A DNA stretch of 64,000 nucleotides. It comes from Microcoleus sp. FACHB-831 (GTDB taxonomy: Bacteria; Cyanobacteriota; Cyanobacteriia; Cyanobacteriales; FACHB-T130). The position numbers and the translations under genes are program-made. Under the pieces are notes generated by a model. That model was not told where the DNA came from and did no database searches. It saw nothing but the letters and a program-made list of their open reading frames with translations. The DNA lies in assembly GCF_014695585.1 (NCBI RefSeq), contig NZ_JACJON010000037.1, forward strand, positions 22,468 to 86,467. Direction: 5' to 3'. Shown in pieces: positions 29,045 through 37,525 of the stretch (positions are counted from its first letter, which is position 1; every line of letters starts with the position of its first letter).

Positions 29045-29362
29045 ATGCCAGCAGCGGTCGGTATGATTGAAGTGAAAGGTCTTCCTCCTGCGCTAGCAGT
29101 AGCAGACGCAATGGTTAAAGCAGCCCGCGTGACGCTGGTCGGTTGTGAAAAAGTTAGCAGCGCCCGCTACACTGTCATTGTCCGGGGGAGCGTGTCGGAG
29201 GTGACAGTCTCTGTTGACGCTGGGCTTGATGCGATAAAGCGAGTCACTAGCGAGGAAAATTTATTTTTATCCTCCCACGTCATTGCCAGTCCCCATGAAA
29301 ATATAGAGTGCGTTCTGCCAATCCACTACACAGAATCGACCGATCAGTTCCGACTGGGGTGA
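29045..29362 (+). CDS. ccmK: BMC-domain carboxysome shell protein, CcmK type (stand-alone paralogue)
   Basis: A 105-residue single-BMC-domain protein that should form hexagonal shell tiles of the beta-carboxysome. [22 protein letters not shown] and HENIECVLP are hallmark CcmK strings. The pore-lining loop, KIGSGR in canonical CcmK1/2, reads KVSSAR at 36-41, and the loop at 69-76 is a few residues longer than usual. No other ccm gene is nearby, so it is a satellite paralogue outside the main operon, of the kind thought to tune shell permeability. Its TGA stop overlaps the ATG of the next gene by one base (TGATG), implying translational coupling. Confidence 0.92.
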   Translation: MPAAVGMIEVKGLPPALAVADAMVKAARVTLVGCEKVSSARYTVIVRGSVSEVTVSVDAGLDAIKRVTSEENLFLSSHVIASPHENIECVLPIHYTESTDQFRLG

Positions 29363-30093
29363 TGCAGAACGTCTCTATCGTCATTCCCGCTTTGAATGAG
29401 GCGAAGTGTCTACAGCGTACTCTGCGTCAGCTTAGTCTCTTAGATCCTCCCGCGTGGGAAGTGGTAGTAGTGGATGGCGGGAGTGAAGACGAAACGGTTG
29501 CGATCGCTATCTCATCTGGGGTGCGTGTCATCCACTCGAATGGGCGGGGGCGATCGCTACAAATGAACCAAGGCGCAGAAGCAGCAACAGGAGAAATTGT
29601 CTGCTTTCTACATGCCGACACTTCTGTGCCAGATGACCTTATTGCAATTATCGATAAGACTTTATCAGATAAGAGCGTTGCCTGCGGGGGATTTATTTCC
29701 CTGATGGCGGGTGAATCGACAACGCGCTGGGGAGTTTCGCTGCATAATTACCTGAAAACTTACTACGCGCCCCTGCTTTTCCGACCCCGGCTATTTTTTA
29801 AGGGGTTGCGCTTGTTATTTGGCGATCAGGTAATGTTCTGTCGCCGCGCCGATTTTTGGGATTGCGGGGGTTTTGACCCTGCCCTCCCGATTATGGAAGA
29901 AGCTGATTTGTGCGTTAAGTTGGTGCAACGGGGACGAATACGCCAAGTGAATCGCGTCGTCCAAAGTAGCGATCGCCGCGTGGCGCGTTGGGGTAGTCTT
30001 AAAGCTACGGCAATTTACGTTTATATTGGCTTTCTTTGGGGTATTGGAGTAAATGCAACCTACCTCAAAAAGTTCTATGACGATATTCGCTAA
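29362..30093 (+). CDS. TIGR04283-type GT2 glycosyltransferase
   Basis: A 243-residue GT-A transferase. The start at 29362 is chosen because it overlaps the ccmK stop by one base; an in-frame ATG at 29308 would overlap ccmK by 55 bp. Motifs: VSIVIPALNEAK at the N-terminus, VVVDGGSEDET near residue 36, FLHADTSVP (metal-binding DxD equivalent) and PIMEEADLC. The family TIGR04283 has been named for putative arsenosugar biosynthesis, but no arsenic genes are in this window. Coupling to a shell-protein gene is unusual. Confidence 0.85.
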   Translation: MQNVSIVIPALNEAKCLQRTLRQLSLLDPPAWEVVVVDGGSEDETVAIAISSGVRVIHSNGRGRSLQMNQGAEAATGEIVCFLHADTSVPDDLIAIIDKTLSDKSVACGGFISLMAGESTTRWGVSLHNYLKTYYAPLLFRPRLFFKGLRLLFGDQVMFCRRADFWDCGGFDPALPIMEEADLCVKLVQRGRIRQVNRVVQSSDRRVARWGSLKATAIYVYIGFLWGIGVNATYLKKFYDDIR

Positions 30094-30120
30094 AAAGTAG
30101 CCCGAACCTGCCCGCCTGAT

Positions 30121-30816
30121 TTATATCTGATTGAGGTTCCAGTCATAATACAGATAGCTAATTGGCGTATTCGACCCTATCGGTATATCTGTTTTTAGGT
30201 AGGATTTGATGTAATCTGGAACTGAAGAAGCGACTTTAAGAAAATCCGCCTTGTACCACTTAAAAATTGGGCTACAGTAGAGAGTACCTGTTGCGGAATC
30301 GTAGCGAACTTTATCGGTGTTATTGATAAACCGGATAGCATCATCTTCAAGTTGCAATCGCACTTTCTCTGGCCAATAAGCACCATTACGCAACAACGGG
30401 CAACCTAATGAAACGCAGACAAGTGCAAAGTGAATTCTAGGTTCATCAAATTCTTGTCTAAGAACGCCATGTTCAATCTGATTTAAACTGTAGCGCTTAC
30501 CTGCAATACTATAGACAGGTTTGATAAAAAACCCCAAGAAGGCAACCCAGTTAGGGATACCTAAAATTTTCGGTCTTATGGAAGTAATTGGGTAGTTTTC
30601 TATTACTTGCTGGATAGCGATCGCATTATACAAATTTATCCACAAGGCCAATTTTTCATCCGCGTTAGTATAAGCTTCTAAATTCAGTTGCGAAATCTCC
30701 TCCAACCACCGTGAAAGCGCCTGCGGTTGTTCAGATTTCCAAGCCCGATAATTGACACGCCCCTGCGTATTCACATACTGGCGTAGCAGGTTATCCCAAG
30801 GAGTAAAATTAATCAT
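30121..30816 (-). CDS. DUF547 domain-containing protein
   Basis: A 231-residue protein matching DUF547 over nearly its whole length: LALWINLYNAIAIQQVI, GKRYSLNQIEHGVLR and RIHFALVCVSLGCPLLR are the family's conserved blocks, including the Asn, His and Cys that may form a transglutaminase-like active site. There is no signal peptide. The function is unknown. It lies 33 bp after the membrane-anchored hydrolase-like gene and is probably co-transcribed with it. Confidence 0.9.
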   Translation of the reverse strand: MINFTPWDNLLRQYVNTQGRVNYRAWKSEQPQALSRWLEEISQLNLEAYTNADEKLALWINLYNAIAIQQVIENYPITSIRPKILGIPNWVAFLGFFIKPVYSIAGKRYSLNQIEHGVLRQEFDEPRIHFALVCVSLGCPLLRNGAYWPEKVRLQLEDDAIRFINNTDKVRYDSATGTLYCSPIFKWYKADFLKVASSVPDYIKSYLKTDIPIGSNTPISYLYYDWNLNQI

Positions 30817-30849
30817 TTTTCTAAATTCGCAACTTATTAACTTCTTGCA

Positions 30850-31935
30850 CTACTTTAGAGACTTCTGTATTTCAGCGCCCTTTTTTGTAGGGGCAATATC
30901 CCCCTGTTTTCTCCTGCGGTGGGGTATCTCTTTTCCTTCCCAAATTGGCAACTTGTTAATATCTTGCAGAGTTAAATCTACATAACTAACGCCCTTCTCC
31001 CGATCAATATCTTGACCAAAATAACCTTGAGGGCCATCATGAGTTTGCGGGCCGATAGTGCGTGCTGTATAACGACCTTGCAGACGCGCTTGATTAAATT
31101 CCGAACCCACATTCACCAACCAGCGCGTTGGAAACACAACAGCACCTATATCCTCAACCCAGTCCCTACGACCTCGAAGGTGATAGAAACTATCAAGTTT
31201 ATTAAAGCCATTCCTGCCATTAAATACGCCACCAGCAGAAACTATAATTATATTGGCATCTACCAACTCCTTAAGATAGGGAGCTGCACCCAAAGCAACT
31301 TCTATGCCACCGCTAGTACCAGCTAGAATAATTTTAATAGGTTTATCAGGAGATTGTGGTATTGGATGCTGGGCATTCATTCGGTCGATGATAGCATTAG
31401 CAATCCCCTGATTATAAATAGTTCCATAACGTGGGTCTGCCGATATCGCAAATCGCCACAAGTTGCGTATTTTGAGCAGTAAATCTGTTACTGTTTGCCA
31501 GCCTTTTGACTCGCGTCCCCAGCGCCATACTGGTGCGAATAATCGCTCCCCTCCTAAACTTTTATTAGCGGCTGAATAAGGGAAAACATCTCCTACCGCT
31601 ACGCAGTTGGGATGACTCTGAACTAAACGATCGAGAAAGTATGCTTCCCCTTCAGTTAATTCATCGCCAGAAAAATCTCCCACTCCTGGCAAATAGATAA
31701 TGTAACAATTGATATTAGAAGATTTTCCAACAAGTGTTGAGTTATTGGTAGCAGGCAAACTTAAATGCCTGTGTTTCTTCAAACCTAGACCTTCAGCCCC
31801 TTGATTTAGCCACCATACCATAGTCCCCACAGGTGAAGTGATTCCCCAGACCATGAGTATGATAAGAGCTAGAACTAATAGCCTCAAGGTTCCACCCCGA
31901 AGCCATCTAATTAGTTGCAAAAGGAACTCAAACAT
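30850..31935 (-). CDS. Membrane-anchored alpha/beta-hydrolase-like protein of unknown function
   Basis: A 361-residue protein. A strong N-terminal membrane helix lies at about residues 17-42, followed by a soluble domain. YLPGVGDFSGDE and IILAGTSGGIEVALG (Ser208 in a G-x-S-x-G nucleophile elbow) suggest an alpha/beta-hydrolase fold. Later candidate catalytic residues include THDGPQGYF near the C-terminus. The C-terminus is rich in Lys and Arg. I know of no assigned function; a lipase or esterase role is a guess from the fold. It is first in a two-gene unit with DUF547. Confidence 0.65.
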   Translation of the reverse strand: MFEFLLQLIRWLRGGTLRLLVLALIILMVWGITSPVGTMVWWLNQGAEGLGLKKHRHLSLPATNNSTLVGKSSNINCYIIYLPGVGDFSGDELTEGEAYFLDRLVQSHPNCVAVGDVFPYSAANKSLGGERLFAPVWRWGRESKGWQTVTDLLLKIRNLWRFAISADPRYGTIYNQGIANAIIDRMNAQHPIPQSPDKPIKIILAGTSGGIEVALGAAPYLKELVDANIIIVSAGGVFNGRNGFNKLDSFYHLRGRRDWVEDIGAVVFPTRWLVNVGSEFNQARLQGRYTARTIGPQTHDGPQGYFGQDIDREKGVSYVDLTLQDINKLPIWEGKEIPHRRRKQGDIAPTKKGAEIQKSLK

Positions 31936-32034
31936 TTAATTACGTCGAAATTGTTGGCCTTTTTGGTGTAGTTTACTTTATGAAACACTAGGTCAATCTA
32001 GATTGTCATCAATCGCAAGTAGTAGGTAAACAAC

Positions 32035-32616
32035 GTGAGCGGCGGAGATACAAAAAACAATTTACGCAGGACACTTTGGAATGCACTAGCTTTGGATGCA
32101 AATCTTTACGAAAATGCTGCTAATAATTCTAAAACACATAGGTTAGCCCTAACAATTGTAATTTTAGCAGCCGTGTCCCATGCGTTGGGCAGCAGTGTCA
32201 TCTTATTAATTAGCGTGACCAAGTTTCCTCCTCTTCCTATACTGGTTTTAGCGGTTGTAATTGATGTTTTGAGCGTAGTATTGGGCTACTATTTTTGGAC
32301 TTTAACCATCTGGAAGATAGGACAGTGGCTAAGACCAAATCACGCCAAATATGGAGATTTGCTTAGTCCTATTGGTTTTGCCTATGCTACCCAAGTGCTG
32401 AACTTCTTAACAGTAATTCCTTTACTAGGAGAACCAATTCAATTGGCTTTAGCGGTGTGGAGTTTGCTAGCTGTTATTGTGGCAGTACGCCAAGGGTTAG
32501 ATATCAGCAATCGCACTTCTACATTAATATGTTTGGTGGGCTGGCCTTTAGTTCAGATAGCCATCGGTTCCGTACAACGTTTGGAATTTATGCTATTAAA
32601 TCGCTTTTCGGGTTAA
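32035..32616 (+). CDS. Yip1-family integral membrane protein
   Basis: A 193-residue protein starting at GTG. It has about five hydrophobic segments (roughly residues 40-60, 65-90, 115-135, 140-155 and 165-182), and the pattern LWNALALDANLYE followed by these helices is typical of bacterial Yip1-domain proteins. No enzymatic motif is visible and the function is unknown. Its stop overlaps the convergent hydrolase gene by 4 bp. Confidence 0.75.
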   Translation: MSGGDTKNNLRRTLWNALALDANLYENAANNSKTHRLALTIVILAAVSHALGSSVILLISVTKFPPLPILVLAVVIDVLSVVLGYYFWTLTIWKIGQWLRPNHAKYGDLLSPIGFAYATQVLNFLTVIPLLGEPIQLALAVWSLLAVIVAVRQGLDISNRTSTLICLVGWPLVQIAIGSVQRLEFMLLNRFSG

Positions 32617-33506
32617 ATAAGTGAGTGTTGGAATTCTATAATATGCTGTGCTGTAATTTGCGGCTGTTCAAGGTGAGGGACGTGACCGCAATCTTTAATC
32701 CAGATAAGTTTGCTGTTAGCGATCGCTCTCTTGAATTTATCTGCATCCGCAACACCTAAAATACCGTCAAACTGACCCCACAAAATTAGCGTGTCTTTGT
32801 CAATTTGCGATAGTTTATTTCCAAAAGAAGTGTAGCCGCCACTTTTAGTAAATGCAATTAATGCTTGATTCCAATTCGGCATTTTTAGGTGCAAAGCGGC
32901 GCAAAGTTGGGCATCTAGGGAAGCAAGAGTTTTGTTATAGTAAGCAGCACGACTGATGCGATCGCGTACTTTGAGGTTGCTCAAAAACGAAGTAGCCATA
33001 GAGCCAAGGGGAGGAACCATAAACTTGCCCATATTTGGCCCGCTGGCGAATCCAGCACTATCAATTAAAACTAATTTTTTGACAGCATCGGGATAATTTA
33101 GGGTAAAGTCAATAGCAGCAGCACCACCCATCGACGCCCCCACCAAAATTACAGGCTTTGCAATTAAAGCTTTCCAAAAATAGTAGAGATGGGTAGCGAT
33201 CGCAGTTGGACTAAATGCCATTCCCGCAAGTCTGTCTGTAAACCCAAATCCTAACAAATCCACCGTCCAGGTTTCATTTTGTAGTGCCAAAAGGGGCAAC
33301 AGGCGGCGAAACTCAAAGACAGAACTATCAAAGCCGTGAAGTAACAGGATTGGCGTCTCTCCGCTACCCTGACGAACGTAGGTAGTGTTAATTGGTTGTG
33401 GAGAGAGGGGAGTAGCGATCGCCATTTGTTCGATACTTTGAGCAAGGGCAATCGAGGTAGGTTCTGTCAGTTGCGAGATTTCGGGAGGAAGAAAACTATT
33501 AACCAT
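32613..33506 (-). CDS. Alpha/beta-fold hydrolase
   Basis: A 297-residue serine hydrolase. ILLLHGFDSS near residue 53 forms the oxyanion loop, GASMGG places the nucleophile at Ser125, GQFDGIL carries the likely acid, and CGHVPH the catalytic His at about 275. The N-terminal 45 residues are an extension without a signal peptide. Relatives act on esters, epoxides or haloalkanes; the substrate cannot be told. The gene lies 4 bp after the transglutaminase-like gene and is probably co-transcribed with it. Confidence 0.85.
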   Translation of the reverse strand: MVNSFLPPEISQLTEPTSIALAQSIEQMAIATPLSPQPINTTYVRQGSGETPILLLHGFDSSVFEFRRLLPLLALQNETWTVDLLGFGFTDRLAGMAFSPTAIATHLYYFWKALIAKPVILVGASMGGAAAIDFTLNYPDAVKKLVLIDSAGFASGPNMGKFMVPPLGSMATSFLSNLKVRDRISRAAYYNKTLASLDAQLCAALHLKMPNWNQALIAFTKSGGYTSFGNKLSQIDKDTLILWGQFDGILGVADADKFKRAIANSKLIWIKDCGHVPHLEQPQITAQHIIEFQHSLI

Positions 33507-33510
33507 GCGT

Positions 33511-34116
33511 TTATAACTCGAAGGGCAAATTACGAACTAAATCCTGACGATTATTAGATTTTTTTAAAGCCTGGACAACATTCTTATTAGGTTGTGCATA
33601 AACAGTCGGATAATCTACCTCACCCCATTCTGGTTTAACAGAAAACGCTAGCATCTCTTTCTCTATATTAAATTCTGCCTTCACACCTGGTTTATTACCC
33701 CTCGCATCAACTCTAATCCATTTATGTATACTCTTTAAAAAAATTGCATTCAGTCCATGTAAAGTTAATAAAGACTTATCCGCATCATCCAAAACAAGTT
33801 TTTGATAACAAAATCCGGCGGGAATGTCGAGACATCGTAAAATAGCAGCTAAAAGGTGGGATTTAGCATAACAAATACCCTGGTTATATTGCAAAACCTC
33901 TGATGCAGTGCAAGTAATTATATCTCCATTTATATCAAACGAATGCGGTATATTATCTCTGACATATTCATAAGCTTTTTTAGCTAGAGCAATATCGTTG
34001 TTAGTCGTGGCAGATAAGCTATAAGCCAGTTTTTGAATATGCTCGCTGTTATAATCGATAATTTCATCAGCGGCAAGATAGGGGGAGAGATTATCTACTT
34101 CAAATTTTAATTGCAT
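33511..34116 (-). CDS. Transglutaminase-like domain protein
   Basis: A 201-residue protein with the transglutaminase-core triad: Cys82 in QGICYAKSHLLAA, His120 in LTLHGLNA and Asp137 in RVDARG. The YEYVRDNIPH string before the Cys is typical of the family. Members act as peptidases or amidases as often as crosslinkers. There is no signal peptide, so it is probably cytoplasmic. It starts a two-gene unit with the alpha/beta hydrolase and diverges from the ABC-F gene. Confidence 0.88.
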   Translation of the reverse strand: MQLKFEVDNLSPYLAADEIIDYNSEHIQKLAYSLSATTNNDIALAKKAYEYVRDNIPHSFDINGDIITCTASEVLQYNQGICYAKSHLLAAILRCLDIPAGFCYQKLVLDDADKSLLTLHGLNAIFLKSIHKWIRVDARGNKPGVKAEFNIEKEMLAFSVKPEWGEVDYPTVYAQPNKNVVQALKKSNNRQDLVRNLPFEL

Positions 34117-34264
34117 ATTGCTTATACTCTGGGACAGGCGATCGCACCACGAAACTCAGAACCTGACAGGCGGCATATTTGCAACCCCAGAACAGCATAT
34201 CAGTTATCGTAGATCTTGGGCGGAGACACAAATTGAGAATTTAAAGTTTTACGGTAGAAACTGG

Positions 34265-36178
34265 ATGAGCATCTTCACACTACAATCGGTCAAAAAGGAC
34301 TTCGGCATCAAGGAAATCCTCAAAGATGCCAGCTTTAGCCTAGATGCGACGGATAAAGTCGGATTAATTGGCACTAACGGTTCTGGCAAATCAACTTTGT
34401 TGAAAATGATTGCCGGACTAGAACCCATTGATGACGGTCAGCTTTTAGTCAACTCTGGAGCTAGGGTAGTATACTTGCCGCAGCAACCCGACTTAGACGA
34501 AAATCACACAGTCTTAGAGCAAGTCTTTGCAGACAGCGGCGAACAAATGGATCTGGTGCGAGAGTATGAGGAACTCTCAGACAAATTGTCTCATTATCCA
34601 GAAGATAGCCAACTCATGTCTCGTTTTTCAACTGTCATGCAGCGCATGGATTCTACTGGCGCATGGGAAGTAGAAACTAATGCCAAAATCATCCTAACAA
34701 AGTTAGGAATTCAAGACTTTAATGCTCGCATAGGTACGCTATCCGGCGGCTATCGCAAACGGATTGCTTTGGCTGCTGCATTACTATCAGAACCCGATGT
34801 GTTGCTGATGGATGAACCCACAAACCATCTCGATGCATTGTCGGTCGAGTGGTTGCAAAGTTATCTAAATCGCTTTCGAGGCGCAATTCTGCTAATTACC
34901 CACGATCGCTACTTCCTGGATCGTGTCGCCAACCGCATTATTGAGATCGACCGAGGCGACATCTATACTTACTCCGGCAACTACTCTTATTATTTGGAGA
35001 AAAAAGCCTTAGCTGAAGAATCTGCTGTTAGCACCCAGCGCAAGCATCAGGGGGTATTGCGTCGCGAATTAGAATGGTTAAAGCGGGGGCCAAAAGCGCG
35101 GAGTACGAAACAAAAAGCCAGGATAGATCGCGTCCACGAGATGCAGGAGCGAGAGTTTAAACAAGTTAATGGTAAAGTGGATATTGCTACCCCTGGTCGT
35201 CGCATTGGCAAGAAAGTTATTGAATTAACTAACATCTCTAAAGCCTACGATGGACGCACTTTAATCAAAGATTTTACCTATGAATTCAGCCCCGAAGATC
35301 GCATAGGCATAATCGGCGGCAATGGTGCGGGCAAATCCACTTTGATGGATATTATTACCGGGAGAGTTCAGCCTGATTCAGGAAGTGTTGATATTGGCAC
35401 CACAATACATATCGGTTACTTTGACCAACATTCGGAAGAATTACTCGACGCTTTAAACGAAGATCAGCGGGTAATTGACTACATCAAAGAAGTGGGAGAA
35501 TTTGTAAAAATTGCCGATGGTACTCAGATTACCGCTTCGCAAATGTTAGAGCGGTTTCTATTTCCTGGGAATCAGCAATATTCACCTATTCATAAGCTAT
35601 CTGGGGGTGAAAAACGGCGTTTATTTCTGTTGCGGGTGTTGATGAGTGCGCCGAACGTGTTGATTTTGGATGAACCAACTAATGATTTGGATGTTCAAAC
35701 TCTCGCAGTGCTAGAAGATTATTTAGAAGATTTTAGCGGGTGCGCGATCGCAGTCTCCCACGATCGTTACTTTCTCGACCGCACGGTAGATAAAATCTTT
35801 GCCTTAGAAGAGGGTGGCAACCTGCGTGAATATCCTGGTAACTACTCAATTTATCTAGACATCAAGAAAGCAGAGGAAGAAGCATCAACCAAGGTTGAGG
35901 AAACCAAAAAGGAAGCGGCTCCTAAAGTTAGTTGGAAACAAGAAAATCCAAACAATCCTCGCAAACTTTCCTCGAAAGAAAAGCGCGAATTTGAGACGCT
36001 GGAAGGCAAGATTGCCCAGCTAGAAGCGGAGAAAGCCGCAGCGGAAAAAGCACTATACAATGTTGCTCCTGGGGAAGTCGCTAAGGTGCGCCAATTATAC
36101 GAGCAAGTGGAAACTTTGACTAAGGCAATTGATGCCGCAACTGAGCGCTGGATGGAATTAGCTGAAATTGCATCTTGA
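34265..36178 (+). CDS. ABC-F family ATPase (Uup-like)
   Basis: A 637-residue cytoplasmic protein with two ABC ATPase domains and no membrane part. The start at 34265 matches the family; the frame is open about 50 codons further upstream, but that stretch is not family-like. Walker A motifs are GTNGSGKST (36-44) and GGNGAGKST, signatures LSGGYRKR and LSGGEKRR, and Walker B LLMDEPTNHLD and LILDEPTNDLD. The inter-domain linker and the C-terminal coiled coil (KLSSKEKREFETLEGKI onward) resemble Uup. ABC-F proteins bind ribosomes and relieve stalling; Uup is also linked to transposon excision. Confidence 0.93.
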   Translation: MSIFTLQSVKKDFGIKEILKDASFSLDATDKVGLIGTNGSGKSTLLKMIAGLEPIDDGQLLVNSGARVVYLPQQPDLDENHTVLEQVFADSGEQMDLVREYEELSDKLSHYPEDSQLMSRFSTVMQRMDSTGAWEVETNAKIILTKLGIQDFNARIGTLSGGYRKRIALAAALLSEPDVLLMDEPTNHLDALSVEWLQSYLNRFRGAILLITHDRYFLDRVANRIIEIDRGDIYTYSGNYSYYLEKKALAEESAVSTQRKHQGVLRRELEWLKRGPKARSTKQKARIDRVHEMQEREFKQVNGKVDIATPGRRIGKKVIELTNISKAYDGRTLIKDFTYEFSPEDRIGIIGGNGAGKSTLMDIITGRVQPDSGSVDIGTTIHIGYFDQHSEELLDALNEDQRVIDYIKEVGEFVKIADGTQITASQMLERFLFPGNQQYSPIHKLSGGEKRRLFLLRVLMSAPNVLILDEPTNDLDVQTLAVLEDYLEDFSGCAIAVSHDRYFLDRTVDKIFALEEGGNLREYPGNYSIYLDIKKAEEEASTKVEETKKEAAPKVSWKQENPNNPRKLSSKEKREFETLEGKIAQLEAEKAAAEKALYNVAPGEVAKVRQLYEQVETLTKAIDAATERWMELAEIAS

Positions 36179-36195
36179 CAGAACAGGAGATTGAT

Positions 36196-36780
36196 ATGAC
36201 TGCTGTAACCCTAAAATTAGGATCGGTTTTGCAATTAACTGACGATCAGTTTTACGAACTGTGTCAGGCAAACCGCGATTTGAGACTTGAACGCACGGCT
36301 AAGGGAGAACTAATCATCATGCCACCGACAGGCGGGGAAACAGGCAACCGTAATATTGAAATTGCCTTTCAGGTACAGGCTTGGAGCCGCCAGAACGATT
36401 TAGGAATTGCTTTTGATTCTTCCACTGGTTTCAAGCTACCGAATGGTGGAGAACGTTCTCCTGATGCTAGTTGGGTGCGGCGCGATCGCTGGGATGCTTT
36501 GAGTGCAGAACAAAAAGGAAAATTCCCCCCATTATGCCCCGATTTTGTAGTCGAATTGCGAAGCGAAACTGATTCGCTAAAAGTCCTGAGAGTCAAAATG
36601 CAAGACTATATCGATAATGGCGCTCGATTAGGTTGGCTGATTGACCCCAAAAAGCGAAAGGTTGAAATCTACCGCGTCGGAAGGGAAGTTGAAATATTAG
36701 AGAACCCAGAAACTCTATCAGGAGAAGATGTATTACCGGGTTTTGTACTTAACTTGAACTCAATTTTTGGCAACACCTAA
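36196..36780 (+). CDS. Uma2-family endonuclease-like protein
   Basis: A 194-residue protein of the Uma2 (DUF820) family, PD-(D/E)xK-fold proteins greatly expanded in cyanobacteria. The start at 36196 has AGGAGA upstream; a TTG at 36175 overlaps the previous stop and is less likely. SPDASWVRRDRW, PDFVVELRSETD and ARLGWLIDPKKRKVEIY are family blocks holding the putative D-ExK residues. The function is unproven. It is 17 bp downstream of the ABC-F gene on the same strand. Confidence 0.88.
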   Translation: MTAVTLKLGSVLQLTDDQFYELCQANRDLRLERTAKGELIIMPPTGGETGNRNIEIAFQVQAWSRQNDLGIAFDSSTGFKLPNGGERSPDASWVRRDRWDALSAEQKGKFPPLCPDFVVELRSETDSLKVLRVKMQDYIDNGARLGWLIDPKKRKVEIYRVGREVEILENPETLSGEDVLPGFVLNLNSIFGNT

Positions 36781-36900
36781 AGCCACTCAATGCTGCGTCA
36801 ATACTTTGCAACTAGCCTCGCTCAATAAATAGAAAATATATTGTTTGAGGCTAGCGATCGCAGTATTTACCCGCATATAGCCTGCGATCGCACTAGGCAA

Positions 36901-37458
36901 TCAAATCAATCCTGCTTCTTCAAAAATCTGTCTCGCTGTTAGTTCCAAACCATGAAGCAGCGTATCTGAAATGGGCATATCAGAAGTGCATATTTGACTG
37001 TAACCATCTGGAAAAAATATCCTGATATTCATAGTTTCAGGATTTACAACCCAGACTCTTGAAATACCAGCGTCAAAATAGTCCTTAGCTTTATCTTCAA
37101 ATTCTTTTATAGTTTGGTCGGGAGAAATAATTTCAATAACCAGTTCAGGAGGCACAGGACAGGCATCATTAAGATTCCAACTTGTTGGTAGGCGTTCATA
37201 AGATATGTATGTTATGTCGGGCACGGGTGCCCAGTCCTGATTTTGACGCTTTAAAGTAATCGCCCATTCCAAGCGTACTCGACCTCTTTGCCTAGACCAT
37301 CGTGTGAGTAAGCTAGTCAGCGCAAAAGTCAACATGGAGTGAAATTGTTTTGGAGACACTTTAGCTACTGCTTTACCATCAACAAATTCATAATTTACAT
37401 CACCTTCTGGTAAGGCTAGAAATTCTTCTAATGTGAGTTTAGTTCCTGTTTTCGCCAT
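36901..37458 (-). CDS. Uma2-family endonuclease-like protein (second copy)
   Basis: A 185-residue DUF820 protein. VPDITYISYERLP, PELVIEIISPDQT and SRVWVVNPETMNIRIF are the family's active-site blocks. It is only distantly like the Uma2 protein about 120 bp away on the other strand, so this is not a recent duplication. The spacer between the two has two HIP1-like palindromes. It is a single-gene unit. Confidence 0.88.
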   Translation of the reverse strand: MAKTGTKLTLEEFLALPEGDVNYEFVDGKAVAKVSPKQFHSMLTFALTSLLTRWSRQRGRVRLEWAITLKRQNQDWAPVPDITYISYERLPTSWNLNDACPVPPELVIEIISPDQTIKEFEDKAKDYFDAGISRVWVVNPETMNIRIFFPDGYSQICTSDMPISDTLLHGLELTARQIFEEAGLI

Positions 37459-37525
37459 GATTGATTTAAGTGGTAACTAATAGCACAATGTTAGGCGACA
37501 AAAGCATTAAAAGATGCATCCCCTA

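Noticed and set aside
29308..29361. Upstream ATG of the TIGR04283 glycosyltransferase
   Set aside because: The added 18 residues are translated from ccmK sequence in another frame and are not family-like; the TGATG junction gives a better start.
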